A stretch of DNA of 64,000 bases from Toxorhynchites rutilus septentrionalis (GCF_029784135.1 NC_073745.1:78803569-78867568); one strand, 5' to 3'. Positions 44,619 through 56,476 are shown, counted from the first letter of the stretch. Program-made: numbers and translations. Notes: generated by a model not told the origin, from the letters alone.

Positions 44619-45210
44619 GATCACTCCTCATAAGTTCTTGATAGGGTTTTGATCTGGTAAACAAGCTGGCCATTCCAGGATCTGAAGCCCCTATTCATTA
44701 AACCATGTCATGAATTCCGGATTTTATGAATTGATGCCAAGTTACCCAATTATCACGGTGTTTTTGATGCAAAAACAGAAGTAAATGATTCTGAAGTACT
44801 TCATTGCACTTCTGACAGTGCATTCGTGCAGATGAAAAGCTATCTGAACCAGACCTTTTTGAAAATATTCCCCTTAAAGCATTACGAGAGTGTTACGTTT
44901 GTTACAAGGATTTCAGCCCGAATACCTTTTTGCCGGCTGAATTAAGTGTTATAACAATCACTTTTGAACGATGAAAGGCGTATCACTGCAAACTATTGAA
45001 ATCGCCTCAGAATGCATTCTCAGAATATGCGCGAAGTAAACATAGTGCGGAGTGTACACCGACGGGCTGAAGCTAACCAGCAGATAAATATCAAATAGAA
45101 CGTGCCGCGTTGGTTTTCCTACCATTATATGGAGATTGGTTGTGTACGATTGAATCATACATACGAATTATTGATATTATGTCTTATCAATTAGATAACG
45201 GGGATGAGGA
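44619..45210. other. Noncoding, nothing recognised
   Basis: No gene or repeat recognised. Confidence 0.35.
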
Positions 45211-45546
45211 AACAATTTCCAATTAGCGCGGTTTTTTTTTACGCGGATTTTCCAATTAACGCGGTTACCGTGTAAAAAAAGACCAGGACAAAATTACATC
45301 TCTCACTCCGCTCACATTTCGTCTTCATGCTCCGTCAGAGCATATGACGGTAATCAGTGCTTGCGACGAAACTTAGCGCGTATGACGGAAATCAGTGCCG
45401 CACTCTATCACGATGCTTACGTAGATTTTAGGTGACCTGTTTTTATTACGCGGATTTTACGATTAACGCGGTTTTTTACGCGGATTTTCTAATTAACGCG
45501 GTTTTTTTACGAGGTTTGTATTCCCCGCGTAAAAAAAACCTGGCTG
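45211..45546. mobile_element. Pogo-like ACGCGG element, second copy
   Basis: The right end, in complement, reads TA|CAGCCAGGTTTTTTTTACGC. ACGCGGATTTTCCAATTAAC-type repeats lie near both sides. The centre (TCATGCTCCGTCAGAGCATA, ATCAGTGCCGCACT, TTTTAGGTGACCTG) matches pieces found at 6985-7055 and 7600-7665. The left terminus is missing or diverged. Confidence 0.65.
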
Positions 45547-45548
45547 TA

Positions 45549-46456
45549 TTGCTCTCGCGAGAATAAGAATGAATCATGAGACGTCCATCTTCAACTGCTT
45601 CTACAAAACCAAACACATCCATCGGCAGGGTCACCAAAACTTTCGACCGAAGAGTTATATTGAATATTTCAATGCATTTGAGAATGATATCCGAAATAAT
45701 CAAGAGCGAATTGATTTTTATAGTTTTTTTTTTTTTTGAAAAGAACTTCTGTGAGCTTTGTAGCGTTTTCGGATTCATTGAAGTAATAATGATTATGTTT
45801 TGAATTATAGAGGGTTTCTCAGACTCTCAGACTTCCTCAGTTCATTCGCCTTTAATTCTTAAAAACAATTTGGAAAATTAAAATAAACACTTGCTCCTGA
45901 AAAAGGCTTTAGAAAGCTTCGCTGATGCTGCCATCTGGTCGCTACCAGAAGGACTCGTGAATTACTTATTGGTGACTTTATCCGAACTATCAACTGATTT
46001 TCGTGAATTCGAGCAATGTTTCCAGGTTAAAAGTGTCGTCAAAGTGGAACGCATTTCAAGCCGGTTGAGAAGAAGATATTTTACATGGGTGTGACCTGCA
46101 TTTTTCGGTGAAAAACTAAGGGAGAAAATTTGATCCGCAGCAAACGCCTGTCGACGCCGCCAACCCACCACATACCTGATTCGATTCGGATTCTCATTTC
46201 AGAAACTTTATGTGTTTTGGATCGTTTTATTTGAAAGCCATGGAAATGTATTTTTGCTAAGAGATGCTTTAAAACAAGTTGGATATTCAGTAAGCTCAGT
46301 TCAGTTCGGCTCTAGACAGCGAGCAATCAACAGTTCATGCTAATTGTGAACGTTAATTTGAAATTCTGCTTAAATTGGTGTTGCGAAACGTTAAATAATG
46401 ACAAAAAACTGATGAAGAATGAAACAAATTGGAAATCGGTACATCTATATACGATT
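45549..46456. other. Noncoding, nothing recognised
   Basis: No gene or repeat recognised. A small palindromic AT content is the only structure. Confidence 0.35.
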
Positions 46457-46458
46457 GC

Positions 46459-46595
46459 ACCCGTGGCCGAGTGGTTAGCGTCTCACATTATCATGCCGGG
46501 TGTTCGGGTTCGATTCCCGTTCTGGCCGGGGGATATTTCGTCAGAGAAATTTTCTTCGACTTGCACTGTGGTCACGCGTATGCATTGTGAGTGGT
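46459..46595 (+). mobile_element. Feilai-type SINE, 3'-truncated
   Basis: ACCCGTGGCCGAGTGGTTAG and GGGTTCGATTCCCGTTCTGG form the tRNA-like head, followed by TTCGACTTGCACTGTGGTCA and CGCGTATGCATTG. The body after this point, including the (GAA)n tail, is absent. It matches 36553-36828 and the complement of 58437-58712. Confidence 0.8.
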
Positions 46596-47240
46596 TTAAT
46601 ATCAACATTCAATTAGCTGATGGTTATATTTCGGTTTGTGAGTTAACAGAGAAGCGATTTTAAGTATGTACGGAAAAGAAAATTAATTTTTGAGTGGAAA
46701 AATTTAAATTATTGAAATAATTGTACAGGTGGGGTAAAACGGACAGTTGCCAGTGGGAGTGAGATGAACTGTGAAAAGTCTGTTTAATCTATTCCTAAGT
46801 AATGCCCTGCGTCTATAAATCAAATCGCTAAATGTGGACTGTTTAGAAGCTGACTGGAACCAAAAGCAAAATAGTCGAGGGTCTGTCCGTTTATACTGCT
46901 GAAAAGCACGATATCACTTCTAGGTGGATTAATTCGATTTTTTCATCAGTTAACGGACATTCGTGGTGAGTTCAAACCTTGGTTGAATAAAGTTATTCCT
47001 CTCGTGATAGATAAACCTTTACGCTTCATATATTACAAACATGTCCATATTACACTATATGTCCATTTTACCCGCATCGAAAAAAATGTTGCACTTTTTG
47101 GTCTGTTTTAATTTTAGTAAAAAAAACATTGAAAAACACTTTTTTGTAAAATATTTGGCCAATTAGGTAGAAAAACAGTATATTGAATAGCAAGAAACTG
47201 CATCAATGTTTTGTTAACATGTCCTTTTTACCCTCACCTC
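46596..47240. other. Noncoding, nothing recognised
   Basis: GGGGTAAAACGGACAGTT at 46732 is related to dispersed phrases near 4786 and 56600. No gene recognised. Confidence 0.3.
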
Positions 47241-47560
47241 CCCTACGAGGTCTCTTCAAAAAGTATCGCGAATTTACCCGGGTTACATATATTCGTTTCT
47301 AGATTTTTTGAGGCAATGTGTTGGTACTCATGTCTCTCACTTATGCTGACAAGTACGGCTATTTTGAATGTTCAGTTAATTTTTGACAACTGCTTTTCTT
47401 ACACGTGTTTTTTAGAGGGCACTTGCGAGGACAACTACAGCGTCCTCATAAAAAATGTTTTAGTCCCAAGTTTTGTTTAAATACATCTTCAAATATATCC
47501 TAAACACGCCGAAGAACTTCGAACACTTGACCAAATCTCGAAGGACATTCCAGGTCGTTC
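47241..47560 (+). mobile_element. Possible Tc1/mariner-type 5' end fragment
   Basis: TACGAGGTCTCTTCAAAAAG followed by TATCGCGAATTT resembles the start of Tc1/mariner-family elements. Downstream AACACGCCGAAGAACTTCG reads like the beginning of a transposase frame, but it breaks up within about 100 bases. No matching right end was found, so this is tentative. Confidence 0.3.
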
Positions 47561-47857
47561 CATGTCGGGTTCAATTTATATATTGGCCAAACATAATAAT
47601 TAATGGTGAAGGACCGTTTGTTGGGGTTTTGTGTGGGCTTCGTGTCTCGACTTTTTCGAGCCAGCATATCTCTGCTTTAAAAAATCTGAGACACTCACAC
47701 GAGAACTGAGAGAAACAGTCTGTATAAATGAAGCAATTCAGGTGATGTGGTTTCGTTGAGAATGAAAACATTTCATGGAACAAAATTAGAAGAGCGACAA
47801 CGTAGTCAACGTTGGGCTATACAATTATTACCAGCGAGAGCAAGCATTGGAATATAA

Positions 47858-48202
47858 AGACGCGTCCACATAACGCCAATCGGCCTTGGCCGCCCGGTAA
47901 AGCCGGCTAAATGTGGACGTATCCCCCGGGCTTGCCGACGTGCCGAAAACCGACTCGAATCAAACCGAACCCAACCCGAAACAAGTGGGTCCGGTTCCGG
48001 TCCGGAGAAAGTCGAACCAAAAACAAAACGAAGTAAATTAGCGTTGAAGACATAGTGCTTCGTGTGTTCGTGACGGCTTCGTGCATCCGATGGGACTTCG
48101 GCTTCGTGCACCCGATGTGGCGTCCACATTACATAACGAACCGAATATGCCGCCTGGTACAGGCCGATCGGCATCATTCGGCATAATGTGAACGCGCCTT
48201 AA
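47858..48202. mobile_element. GC-rich MITE with hairpin ends
   Basis: The left end AAGACGCGTCCACATAACGC and the complement of the right end AAGGCGCGTTCACATTATGC are inverted repeats. Each end also contains its own inverted partner: CGTCCACATAACG with TAAATGTGGACG near 47912-47924 on the left, and GCGTCCACATTA near 48121 with TAATGTGAACGC on the right. Both termini can therefore fold into stem-loops of about 60-80 bases. The interior is GC-rich. The 123-codon minus frame across it is a by-product. No transposase. Confidence 0.6.
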
Positions 48203-48936
48203 GAATGCATTATTCAGTAGCATTCACATATTGTGTTAGCAGTGATAACGATTCGTGAAGCAATAAAAAAAACAATTTGTGCAAACTAACTCTCAACATT
48301 ATAACAACTATTGATTGTTCGCTGTCTAGAGTGAAACTGAAACATTCAACTTATTGAATATCTATGTAGTTTTCACTAAACTATTTTGAGCAAGAGACCC
48401 TTTTTTCTGAATGAAGTGATACCATCGAACCCTATAGCTAAGTTTCTTTGAAAATATTATTTTTTATCTCAAAATACTTACCAATTCAAAAAATTTGTGG
48501 ATGTTTATGTGAGTGAATTTTACATCACTTTCTCATCAATAAATAGATATAAAATTCAGTAAATGTCAAGTTTAATCATAGTTTTTAATACAAATTACAT
48601 CGGTAATCGGTATTGAATTAGAGAGACTTTAAACTCTGAGAGTTCATTCGTCTCTGGTGCATCAATAATACTCTCTCCTTAAATATTAGTCATTCTTATT
48701 TCAAGTTGGTTCACGTAACACAACTTATAACAGCATCTTGAAAGTCTCAAATAATAACTTGTGGTAACTAATGGAGATCGATTTCTAGACATCGTCGACT
48801 CTGAACATCAGTTTTCGTTTATGTCGTCCCTTGGGAAACCAACATCTACCCCAAGGGGCGACCACTTTGAGAATCGCTGGTCTACAGGAGCTGATGTCGG
48901 TATCTTTCACAATAAAAGAAACCAATAGAAAATATG
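48203..48936. other. Noncoding with one SINE-tail-like phrase
   Basis: AGAGACTTTAAACTCTGAGAG at 48619-48640 is the complement of a phrase seen at 12732 and 18160. No gene recognised. The last 13 bases are the SINE target duplication. Confidence 0.35.
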
Positions 48937-49079
48937 GCGGAGGCGATCTGGCGTAGTGGTAACATTCATGCCGCTCACGCTAAAGGACACGAGTTCAATT
49001 CTCACTCCCGACAGTCTTCCAAAAATGGAAGGTAAAAGTACAAAAAGTAATACAAAAATCACTATAATACAGAAAAAAA
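48937..49079 (+). mobile_element. Short tRNA-derived SINE with 13-bp duplication
   Basis: It is flanked by AATAGAAAATATG on both sides (48924-48936 and 49080-49092). The head GATCTGGCGTAGTGGTAACA (A box) and CGAGTTCAATTCTCACTCCC (B box) is followed by GACAGTCTTCCAAAAATGGA and an A-rich tail. It is a different family from the Feilai-type and 34.7-kb SINEs. The perfect duplication suggests recent insertion. Confidence 0.85.
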
Positions 49080-49092
49080 AATAGAAAATATG

Positions 49093-49392
49093 CTTTTCTA
49101 GCTCTGATCAGTTCCGAATCTGCTTGTTTTCTGAAGAATCTCCCTGGCAACGAATGCAAACAAAAATGTGTGCGTGTGACGCAAACAACTCGGTGCTCTC
49201 ATCGAATAAAATTGCACCACTGTTTGCTTTTTCATCCTTTCATCCATTCTTTCTATGTATTGTGTGAAATCTCTGTAAATCCTATTAGTATTGGGAAAGA
49301 ATGTTGTCTGCTCACTAGCTGGATTGAGACTGTAATTTTCAATCACGATTGGGTAGTGTATACTCAGTTGAAAACAGGCGGAGCTTACTACA
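49093..49392. other. Spacer, nothing recognised
   Basis: No gene or repeat recognised. Confidence 0.35.
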
Positions 49393-50025
49393 TAGGCTGA
49401 AAAGTCCCGGGATTTTCAATGAAAACTATCGTTTTTTGAACAAATCTGTATTTATTCCTCAACATAGTTTCCTTCGAGGGCAATATTCTTGGTAATATGT
49501 AATGTGTAGTACGAAACGTCTAAGTTTTCGAAATATGCCTAAGTGCCACTCTGCAGACTGCCTGTTGAACTCAAGAGTACGGTAATGGATCCACGTTTAA
49601 TCCATTGTCACAAAACGTCGAAAGAAGTCCACTCGATTACGCTTCAACAACGCTTCAACAACGCCAAACCGCCAAACCGCCAAACCGGATCATCAAAGCG
49701 CCGCAGTCTTTGGTCGACGGTCAGCAAACGCGACCGTCCCACATCGCGCGAACAGCCTTTTCATGTCCAAATTGTCGTGCAAAATGTATCCCACTCGTTC
49801 TTTTGAAAGGCTACGGCCTAAGTTAACTCGCGTAACTTCACTTTACGATCGTTGAAAACTAGTCGATGCACTTGTTTTACGATTTCTGATTCGTAGTCTC
49901 TTTTTGCCTTCCAGAGCGAGTGTCTATCCAACATAGAAACATTTATTGCAAAAAAAAAATCCGGATTGATCGGTACTATGGACCGAGTTTCTGGATTTTT
50001 CATGCAATACAGTAATATTCTGTCT
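49393..50025 (-). pseudogene. Mariner-like transposon remnant
   Basis: The left end is TA|GGCTGAAAAGTCCCGGGA. Just inside it, the minus strand reads NIALEGNYVEE then a stop, the usual mariner C-terminus. After a gap lacking the catalytic core, frames at 49543-49820 read SKERVGYILHDNLDMKRL and a degraded DDPVWRFGGLALLKR. At 49818-49910, AKRDYESEIVKQVH and VFNDRKVKLRELT resemble the N-terminal DNA-binding region. Several stops and frame changes occur and no right TIR is visible. It belongs to a different mariner group from 2276-3545. Confidence 0.7.
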
Positions 50026-51983
50026 TGAACTGAGCGATTGAAAGCAGCAGCGACGGATTATCTCATCTAATGTAGATCCTCTCAAAAAGTGTACATTTCA
50101 ACCAGCCTCTTCTTTCATTTTTGGAGGGCTTCTGAAATTCGTTTATCGGAACGGTGTCCGATTAATTCTTCATATCATCAGTGTTCGCAAAATGTCGTCC
50201 TTTCTCCTCGAGGATAAAAATTCCATCTTGGAGTGGTAATGGATGGAATTCACGACAAATGAGCTTCGTGGCTAGCTAGTAATCAAAATGTTGCTAATCA
50301 AAAAAGGGTGCCCTTAATAGCCCACGCAAGATTACAATGTACTCGCCTCAGAACAACAATGTGGCTGACATTTAACCGCAAGCTCCCATTTCTCGCACCA
50401 TTCTCACGCTTTTTCGATACGCTTTATTCGCCCGTCAGGACATTGCTCCGGAACCCCTAATTTACCTCGGGGTGGTTACGATACAGTATCACTTAAATCA
50501 ATCATAATTTACATCGTCAGCCAGTCGTCAAAACGATTCATTCGATTCGTGCCGACAGAGCCCCAACAAAGGCAAAGTGTTCGGGGTTAATTGAATTTTT
50601 CTGAATGAAACCGTTTAATTTGTCGTCGCGTTGGAGAAGACATATCCCCACTTATGTAGTTATGTGTTATGTGTGCTCCGAGGAATTAAGATGGAGAAAG
50701 GTTAATTATACTGGAACCTTCACCCTAGAATCACAATTTCGATAGGTAACGATCTGATATAATATTGTTCAATCTTGACAGTCAAAACATTTTCGCTGGG
50801 ATCAAATGGATGAGTAAAATTGAACCGCAATGACTTGAGAACCTAATAGCGCTTGCTATCGACTCTACTCAACCAGCGCAAAGGTGGTTATTGACATGCC
50901 AAAATCATACAAAATATGAACCATTTAGTAGCTACAAATAGACAAAGCGTTCGGACTCTTACCCATAGGACTGCGGCCTCTTGTAAGAACTGATGTGGGT
51001 TGCAAATGGGCGGTGCCCGGCTGAGATATATCCCATTAGAGCAAATCAAAGCACCACAAAGGGGACCATCATATTAACGCTTCCACATACAGCGAAAAAA
51101 AAATACATACAAGGGAAACAAACGGAGACCGACAGAAAAGGCTAAACGACCCACAACGAAAACGGCACAAAACATTGTTCATCCGAGAGGTAGAGAGACA
51201 CGAGAGGATATGAAAGAAACGTGGCATAAAGCGGCGAAAATACACAAAAAAACCGAACGAAATGTCATTCTCACAGACGAAACGAAATGAGACATATCAC
51301 ATTTGCAATTGTTCGGTAGTGTTTAGCTGTCACGCCAACTTAAGGCCGAACGCTTTCAGGATTGTCATTTACCTACAGCGACGATTTTTTTCCTCGCTCA
51401 TCTGGGCGAATATCTTGGACCCGTGTGGATCGATGAGATCGATCGAACGAATCCAAATGTTGGGGCTGTCTGAGATTGGGGATTTTTATTCATATCGGAT
51501 AGTTTGAAATTAGTAAGTAACATAAATGAGTAACGGTTCCATTATTTATTAGAGTTATGATCAATTCTATTTGTTTTCAAAAATACGTATAATCATGTTT
51601 GGCAAAGATTACTGGTACAATAAAGAGTTCAGATTAATGGTTAATTCATGGTAATGGTATTCAGCAGCAACGTTGTCTTGAGTAAGGGGTTAATATTTAA
51701 TCCTAGCACACTTTTACTGCCAAGTACAGAAACTTTTTAATGAGAGTTATGGCGCTGGAATTTTTGCCAAATAACAAGACTTTTGGAAATTTGAAAATAA
51801 AAAAATTAAATTAAACTAATTTAAATATAAATTTTAAAATTGGATGAATAGTTATATAAACAGAAGATGAAGAGATAAATAAATTATAAACTTCGAACAA
51901 AAAGTGAAAAATAGAACATCTAGCCGAATCACCGTTTGAAATGTATTACTGAAATGTCACAAAATAAGAAACAATGATAAGAA
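50026..51983. other. Unique-looking noncoding region
   Basis: Nothing here recurs in the window and no protein is recognisable. Composition is moderate between 50100 and 51500, then AT-rich. Confidence 0.4.
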
Positions 51984-52424
51984 GTAGTTGGGTCTGATCC
52001 TAGTGGAACGAACGGGAGCTTGACGTAGGAATGTGATTGTTGAGAGTAATTGCATTAAAAATAAGTTTTTGAATTGTTCAGCAATCCCTAAATTTTACTC
52101 AAATTGTAAAAGCCGTTCTTTAAACGGATTGGAGAATGTCACGTAGTAAAATCCAGATATTCTAAAATGGACACGAGAAAATTGACACGTGAAAAAACTG
52201 GATAAACGAAAACTTGAAGTGGATTTTCTGGTGGGATATTTTTACGGGAGACGACGAAATGTGTTGTATTACAATGTAAATTACAGCTCTCCGCTTATAG
52301 TTTCCGAGAGATGATTTGCCTCTCAAATCATTTGAGTAATGTCACAGCTGCAACATCCTTTCCCTTCTCATTTTTGTGTACCTTTCCATTGACTCTTTCC
52401 CTATTTTAAGCCTTCCGCTTTGTT
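51984..52424 (-). mobile_element. HINE fragment, minus, hosting another HINE
   Basis: The plus strand at 51984-52045 (GTAGTTGGGTCTGATCCT, GCTTGACGTAGGAATGTGAT) parallels 5528-5585, the 3' end of the minus-strand HINE. It therefore represents the 3' part of a similar element read on the minus strand. Its 5' part is not found before the next HINE starts at 52425, which probably inserted in or beside it. Confidence 0.5.
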
Positions 52425-53771
52425 TTGACGTGGGACTACGTCTAACCGGAATGTATGGAGGGTAAAATGAAAACCTAAACACAGAACATGCAGGAAAAAA
52501 TGAAAGATTTCGAATGCTTATAGCTCGAACATTTCGTACTGGATAGGAGAGATGTTTGCATCACTTGATAGGGAATATTTCTACGCATCTATCGCAACTA
52601 ACAAAATGTTGTTTTTCATTAGATAAACAATTGAATAACTGTAAAATATTAGGCGTTATCTAAACGCCCTAACTGCATCGTTTTGATTGGCCCGATTTAC
52701 GGTTTCCCTAACACAGCCATCAAAACCAAGCAGCCTTGGGGAAATCGGCATTGCAAATACATGAAAGTAGGGGGACTTTTGTACTCATCGAAAAATGTTC
52801 CCTAACACAGACTTTAAAACCAAGCAGCGAAATCGGCATTGCAAACACACGAAAGAGCCTAGAGGCGAGTGAACTGAAAAGTTTAAACCCTCTTAAAGCC
52901 AAAAAGAAGAAGAAGAACACACGAAAGTAGGGGGAGCTTTTGTTCCCACCGAAATATGTTCCCTAATAGAGATTTCTAAACCAAGGTGCCTGGAGAAATC
53001 GGTATTTCAAATTCATGCAAGTCGGGGGTATTTTTGTTCCGACTGGAATGTGTTTCCCTAACACAGACTTCAAATCCATGAAGCGTGGGGAAATCGGCAT
53101 TGCGAATTCATACAAATCGGGGGTATTTTTGTTCCGATTGAAATGTGTTTCCCTAACACAGACTTCAAAACCGAGGTTTCTGGGGAAATCGGCTCTGCAA
53201 ATAAATGCAAACTGCGAGTACTTTTGTCCTCGCTTGCCTTTGTGCAGAGTGGAATATGTCTGTCCTAACATGATCTTCTAAACTTAGGAACCTGGGAAAA
53301 TCGTGCAGCCACTAGAAGCGAATGAACTTCCCAGTTTCAAGCAAATTCGAGATTCGAGAAGTATGTACACTTTTGGGATGTAAACTTCAGAGGGAAATGT
53401 AAAATAGAATAATCGTTTGATAATTATTTTTTTTTGTCTTTATTGGAAATATTTTCAGCCTTAGGCTGGTTCATCAAACGTTTGATAATTCTTCCGTACA
53501 TATATTTTGTTCTAGTCATCATACCAAACGTAAAAGGTCCGACATTAAATTTACTTGTAACGAAGAACAATCAATCACAATAAATGAATTGACTTTACAC
53601 GGCATTTGTTAATTTTTTTCACTCACAGAGCAAATATATTGAACTCAATTGAATTTGGAAACTGTTTCATTCAATCAAGAATTTAATCAATACAAACGAA
53701 TGATTGCTAAGCTAAGGTAGTTCCACGTCAACCTTGCGGTAATATCATAGATATAACCCACTCATTTTTTT
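52425..53771 (+). mobile_element. HINE with 95-bp minisatellite, copy 2
   Basis: By eye this is almost identical to 17721-19057, from TTGACGTGGGACTACGTCTA through the minisatellite (starts near 52705, 52799, 52960, 53054, 53149) to the terminal region. It includes the same 65-bp SINE-tail insertion. The main difference is near 53595-53625, where copy 1 reads differently for about 25 bases. The 3' hairpin has one substitution in its stem (GGTAATATC). It runs into T10. Confidence 0.78.
52702..53310 (+). repeat. 95-bp minisatellite within HINE copy 2
   Basis: Same units, spacing and unit-two insertion as at 17998-18600. The near-identical open frames at 52963-53281 and 18259-18577 are explained by this duplication and are not genes. 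Confidence 0.85.
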
Positions 53772-54838
53772 TTTGTTGTCCACCAAACACCGCGCTTATA
53801 TTTCGCGGTCATGTCTGGGTCACAATCCGAATCAGAAGGCATTCCGATTATGTTGAGTTGCGCATGCTTCTTGCAACATCAGATGTAAACTATGTACGAA
53901 ATTGTATATTTATCGCAGCGTTGCCCATGGTTATAATTAGAAACATGGACTTATCTCAAACAAACGAATATTTGCAACCCCAACTGAAGGGGGCTTGTAG
54001 AACTAACTTTTTCTGAAATTTCGATATTCGATGTGGGTACCCCAAAGGGCTCAAAATCTGTCAAAAAGTCAATTTTGATGAAAATGGCGTTTATGGGGTT
54101 TCTCAAACAAACGATTCAAACATCAATATTTTAACTAAATACCAATTGATACTAATTGATCACACCATTCTTAGAACAAATGATGCTATTCGAGCACCCT
54201 GTTATGCATGAATCTGCCAAATGTTGAAAATAATAAACAGAAACAGAAATTACTCTCTTGGTAGCCATCCAGATATCATTTTACCTGCATCGTATTTAAA
54301 AAAATTTCCCTTGACATTTATTTTATTCGACCTAATATTCACACATGAGTCGAGACGCGTGAACTTTGTCTGGTATATTGAACGAAAACAGCATGAACGA
54401 ATTTCGGAAAGCCTGCATTCAGGCACTTTGATTACTGTCAATAACTTCATGCGATTATCACGAACGTTAAGTTGATCTTCATCGCTTGCAGTGAATTTTT
54501 ATTGCAAACATCCCAATAACGAAAACACTTGTAATACTAACCTCGAGCCAACCGCGAGTAATCGGTTACATATTACTAACATAGATAATAAGGAAAATTG
54601 TCAAAGTATTGAACTCCCGGCCCCGTGAGGCTAACGCCATATGAGCCTTGATAAAAATATATATTTTGGAAATAAAAAAAGAATTTAGTGTGATGAATGG
54701 CCATGCTTTATCATTAATCGATTTCACTTTCAATTGGTTGACGTTGAATTTTGTGCTTTGATTTTCACTAACACGCAATGATCTTCAATTTCTACGTTAC
54801 GAATATCATGACGAAAATGAAGATGCAAATGAAAAGTG
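53772..54838. other. Noncoding, possible HINE tail at the start
   Basis: TTTCGCGGTCATGTCTGGGT at 53800-53819 resembles the 3' tail of the HINE subfamily at 13500 and 13730 (GCGGTCGTGTC). The rest has no recognised feature. Confidence 0.35.
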
Positions 54839-54935
54839 AACACTATCAACGAACACCAGTGGAATGAACATCAACATCAGCTTGCCATGAAAGCTGATGT
54901 TGATGTTCATTCCACTGGTGTTCATTGATAGTGTT
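54839..54935. repeat. 45-bp hairpin with one mismatch
   Basis: Arms 54839-54883 and 54891-54935 are reverse complements except for one position (CAACG opposite CATTG), with loop GCCATGA. The left arm begins AACACTATCAACGAACACCA. Its size and near-perfection resemble the unrelated hairpin at 36208-36310. No target duplication is clear. Confidence 0.95.
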
Positions 54936-55084
54936 GTTTCATATTTATCGACTCTCGCTTGAGCAGTAGCTTATCAATAAAAAGCAGGCTGAAATTCGCC
55001 GTATTTGAGTGTCGTGAACGTGAATATTTTCGGCACTGAACAGAAGACAGTCCGTGTAAAATATCGCTAGTGGAATTTAAGCGT

Positions 55085-55330
55085 TCAAGTTGGAAAATTT
55101 TCGAAAATTCAATACTTTTATGAGCTTAATTCATCGTAGATCATTGTTCAGTGTAGTTTGTGAGACGCTAGGTGGTATGGTTGCTTCTTAATGCTCGAAA
55201 ACATTGTTTTGAAATTTCGAGTCCATTCGGCCTGACACCTTCAGTCAGGGTAAATCCGACACCTGGTTTGTGTTTCACAGACAGGAGAAATGTGTTCTTA
55301 TTTTTTGTAGATGCCTCGTGTTTACATACG
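55085..55330 (+). repeat. Dispersed repeat shared with 30760-31030
   Basis: It has the same order of phrases as 30760-31030 (TAGATCATTGTTCAGTGTAG, GTTTGTGAGAC, AATGCTCGAAA, GAGTCCATTC, AGGGTAAATCCGACACCTGG, TTTTTTGTAGATG). It directly precedes the LINE. Confidence 0.6.
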
Positions 55331-55374
55331 AAAGACATAAAGGCTGAGCTGAACTGCTAACTGCTGTAACAAGT

Positions 55375-56476
55375 AGATGCCATCTATACGGATCTCTCTT
55401 CAGCGTTCGATAAAATCAACAACGATATTGCTTTGGCTAAATACGACAAATTAGGCGTTCATAACAATCTGCTTGCCTGGCTATCCTCTAATCTAACTGG
55501 TCGAAATATGTCTGTTAAAATTGGAGACTACGTTTCTTCTCCCTTACTCTGTGACATCCGGCGTTCCTCAAGGCAGCCATCTCGGACCATTTCTGTTTTT
55601 GTTATATGTGAACGATGTCAACAATATTCTGAAATGCCTTAAGTTGTCCTACGCTGATGACCTAAAACTGTATTTAGTGATACGGAAACCAGGCGATGCT
55701 AGCTTCCTACAGGATCAATTGGAAGCTTTCTCCGAGTGGTGCCAACTGAACCGCAGGTTACTCAATGTTTCGAAATGCTCCGTAATATCATTCGGCAGAC
55801 ATCGTGCATTGATTCATCATAACTATGTCCTATCGGGCACTAGATTGAAACGGGGATCAACAGTCAAGAATTTGGAAATACTCATTGATTCTAAGCTCAC
55901 ATTCAAGGATCATGTCGCTTACGTGGTGTCAAAAGCTTCCTTTCATCTCGACTACATATTTCGCTTCGCTAAAACTTTCAAAACTGTATATTGCTTAAAA
56001 GTTTTGTATTGCTCATTGGTGGACCTATTTTGGAATACTCGGCTGTAGTGTGGTGTCCATACTACCAAAACGAGACGAATCGCATCGAAGCTATTCAACG
56101 GAAGTTTATTCGTTTCGCTCTGAGGCATCTTCCGTGGAATGACACCAACAATTTACCCAGCTATGAAAGCTGTTTTATGCTTATACATCTGGAACTACCG
56201 GAGGCGAGACGCAACATTGCGATGGCAAGCTTTATTGGTGATCTGATCCAAGGAAACATCGGCTGCACTTCGCTGTTAAGTTGCCTTCACGAAAATACCC
56301 GCCGTCGTTATTTACGCTCACAAATTTTCCTGCGTCTTCGTCCCTCACAAACCAACTACGGACCTAACGAGCCCATGCGAAGGATGTGCCGTTTCTTCAA
56401 CAGATGCTACGATGTGTTTGCCTTCAATGTTTCGCGTTACAAAAATAAGTGTAGTTTTCGTAGTGTTCTAAATTAA
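55375..56476 (+). pseudogene. LINE reverse transcriptase and C-terminus, two frameshifts
   Basis: From 55377 one frame reads DAIYTDLSSAFDKINND, the palm aspartate motif. At about 55540 the frame shifts and continues SGVPQGSHLGPFLFLLYVND, then SYADDLKLYLVI with the catalytic Asp pair, and the thumb to KVLYCSLV. Near 56020 a second shift leads to PILEYSAVVWCPYYQ, RHLPWNDTNNLPSYES, MLIHLELPEARRNIA and a normal stop after RSVLN. The C-terminal PWND..NLP..Y motif is shared with the LINE at 42168-43495, so both come from one Jockey/CR1-like lineage. Confidence 0.9.

Noticed and set aside
46470..46530. Functional tRNA at the cloverleaf-like head of the 46.4-kb repeat
   Set aside because: The same head with a common downstream body occurs at 36553 and 58712, one with a target duplication, so these are SINEs.
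47806..48177. 123-codon Arg/Pro-rich minus frame
   Set aside because: It lies within the GC-rich MITE, where lack of AT-rich stops keeps frames open by chance.
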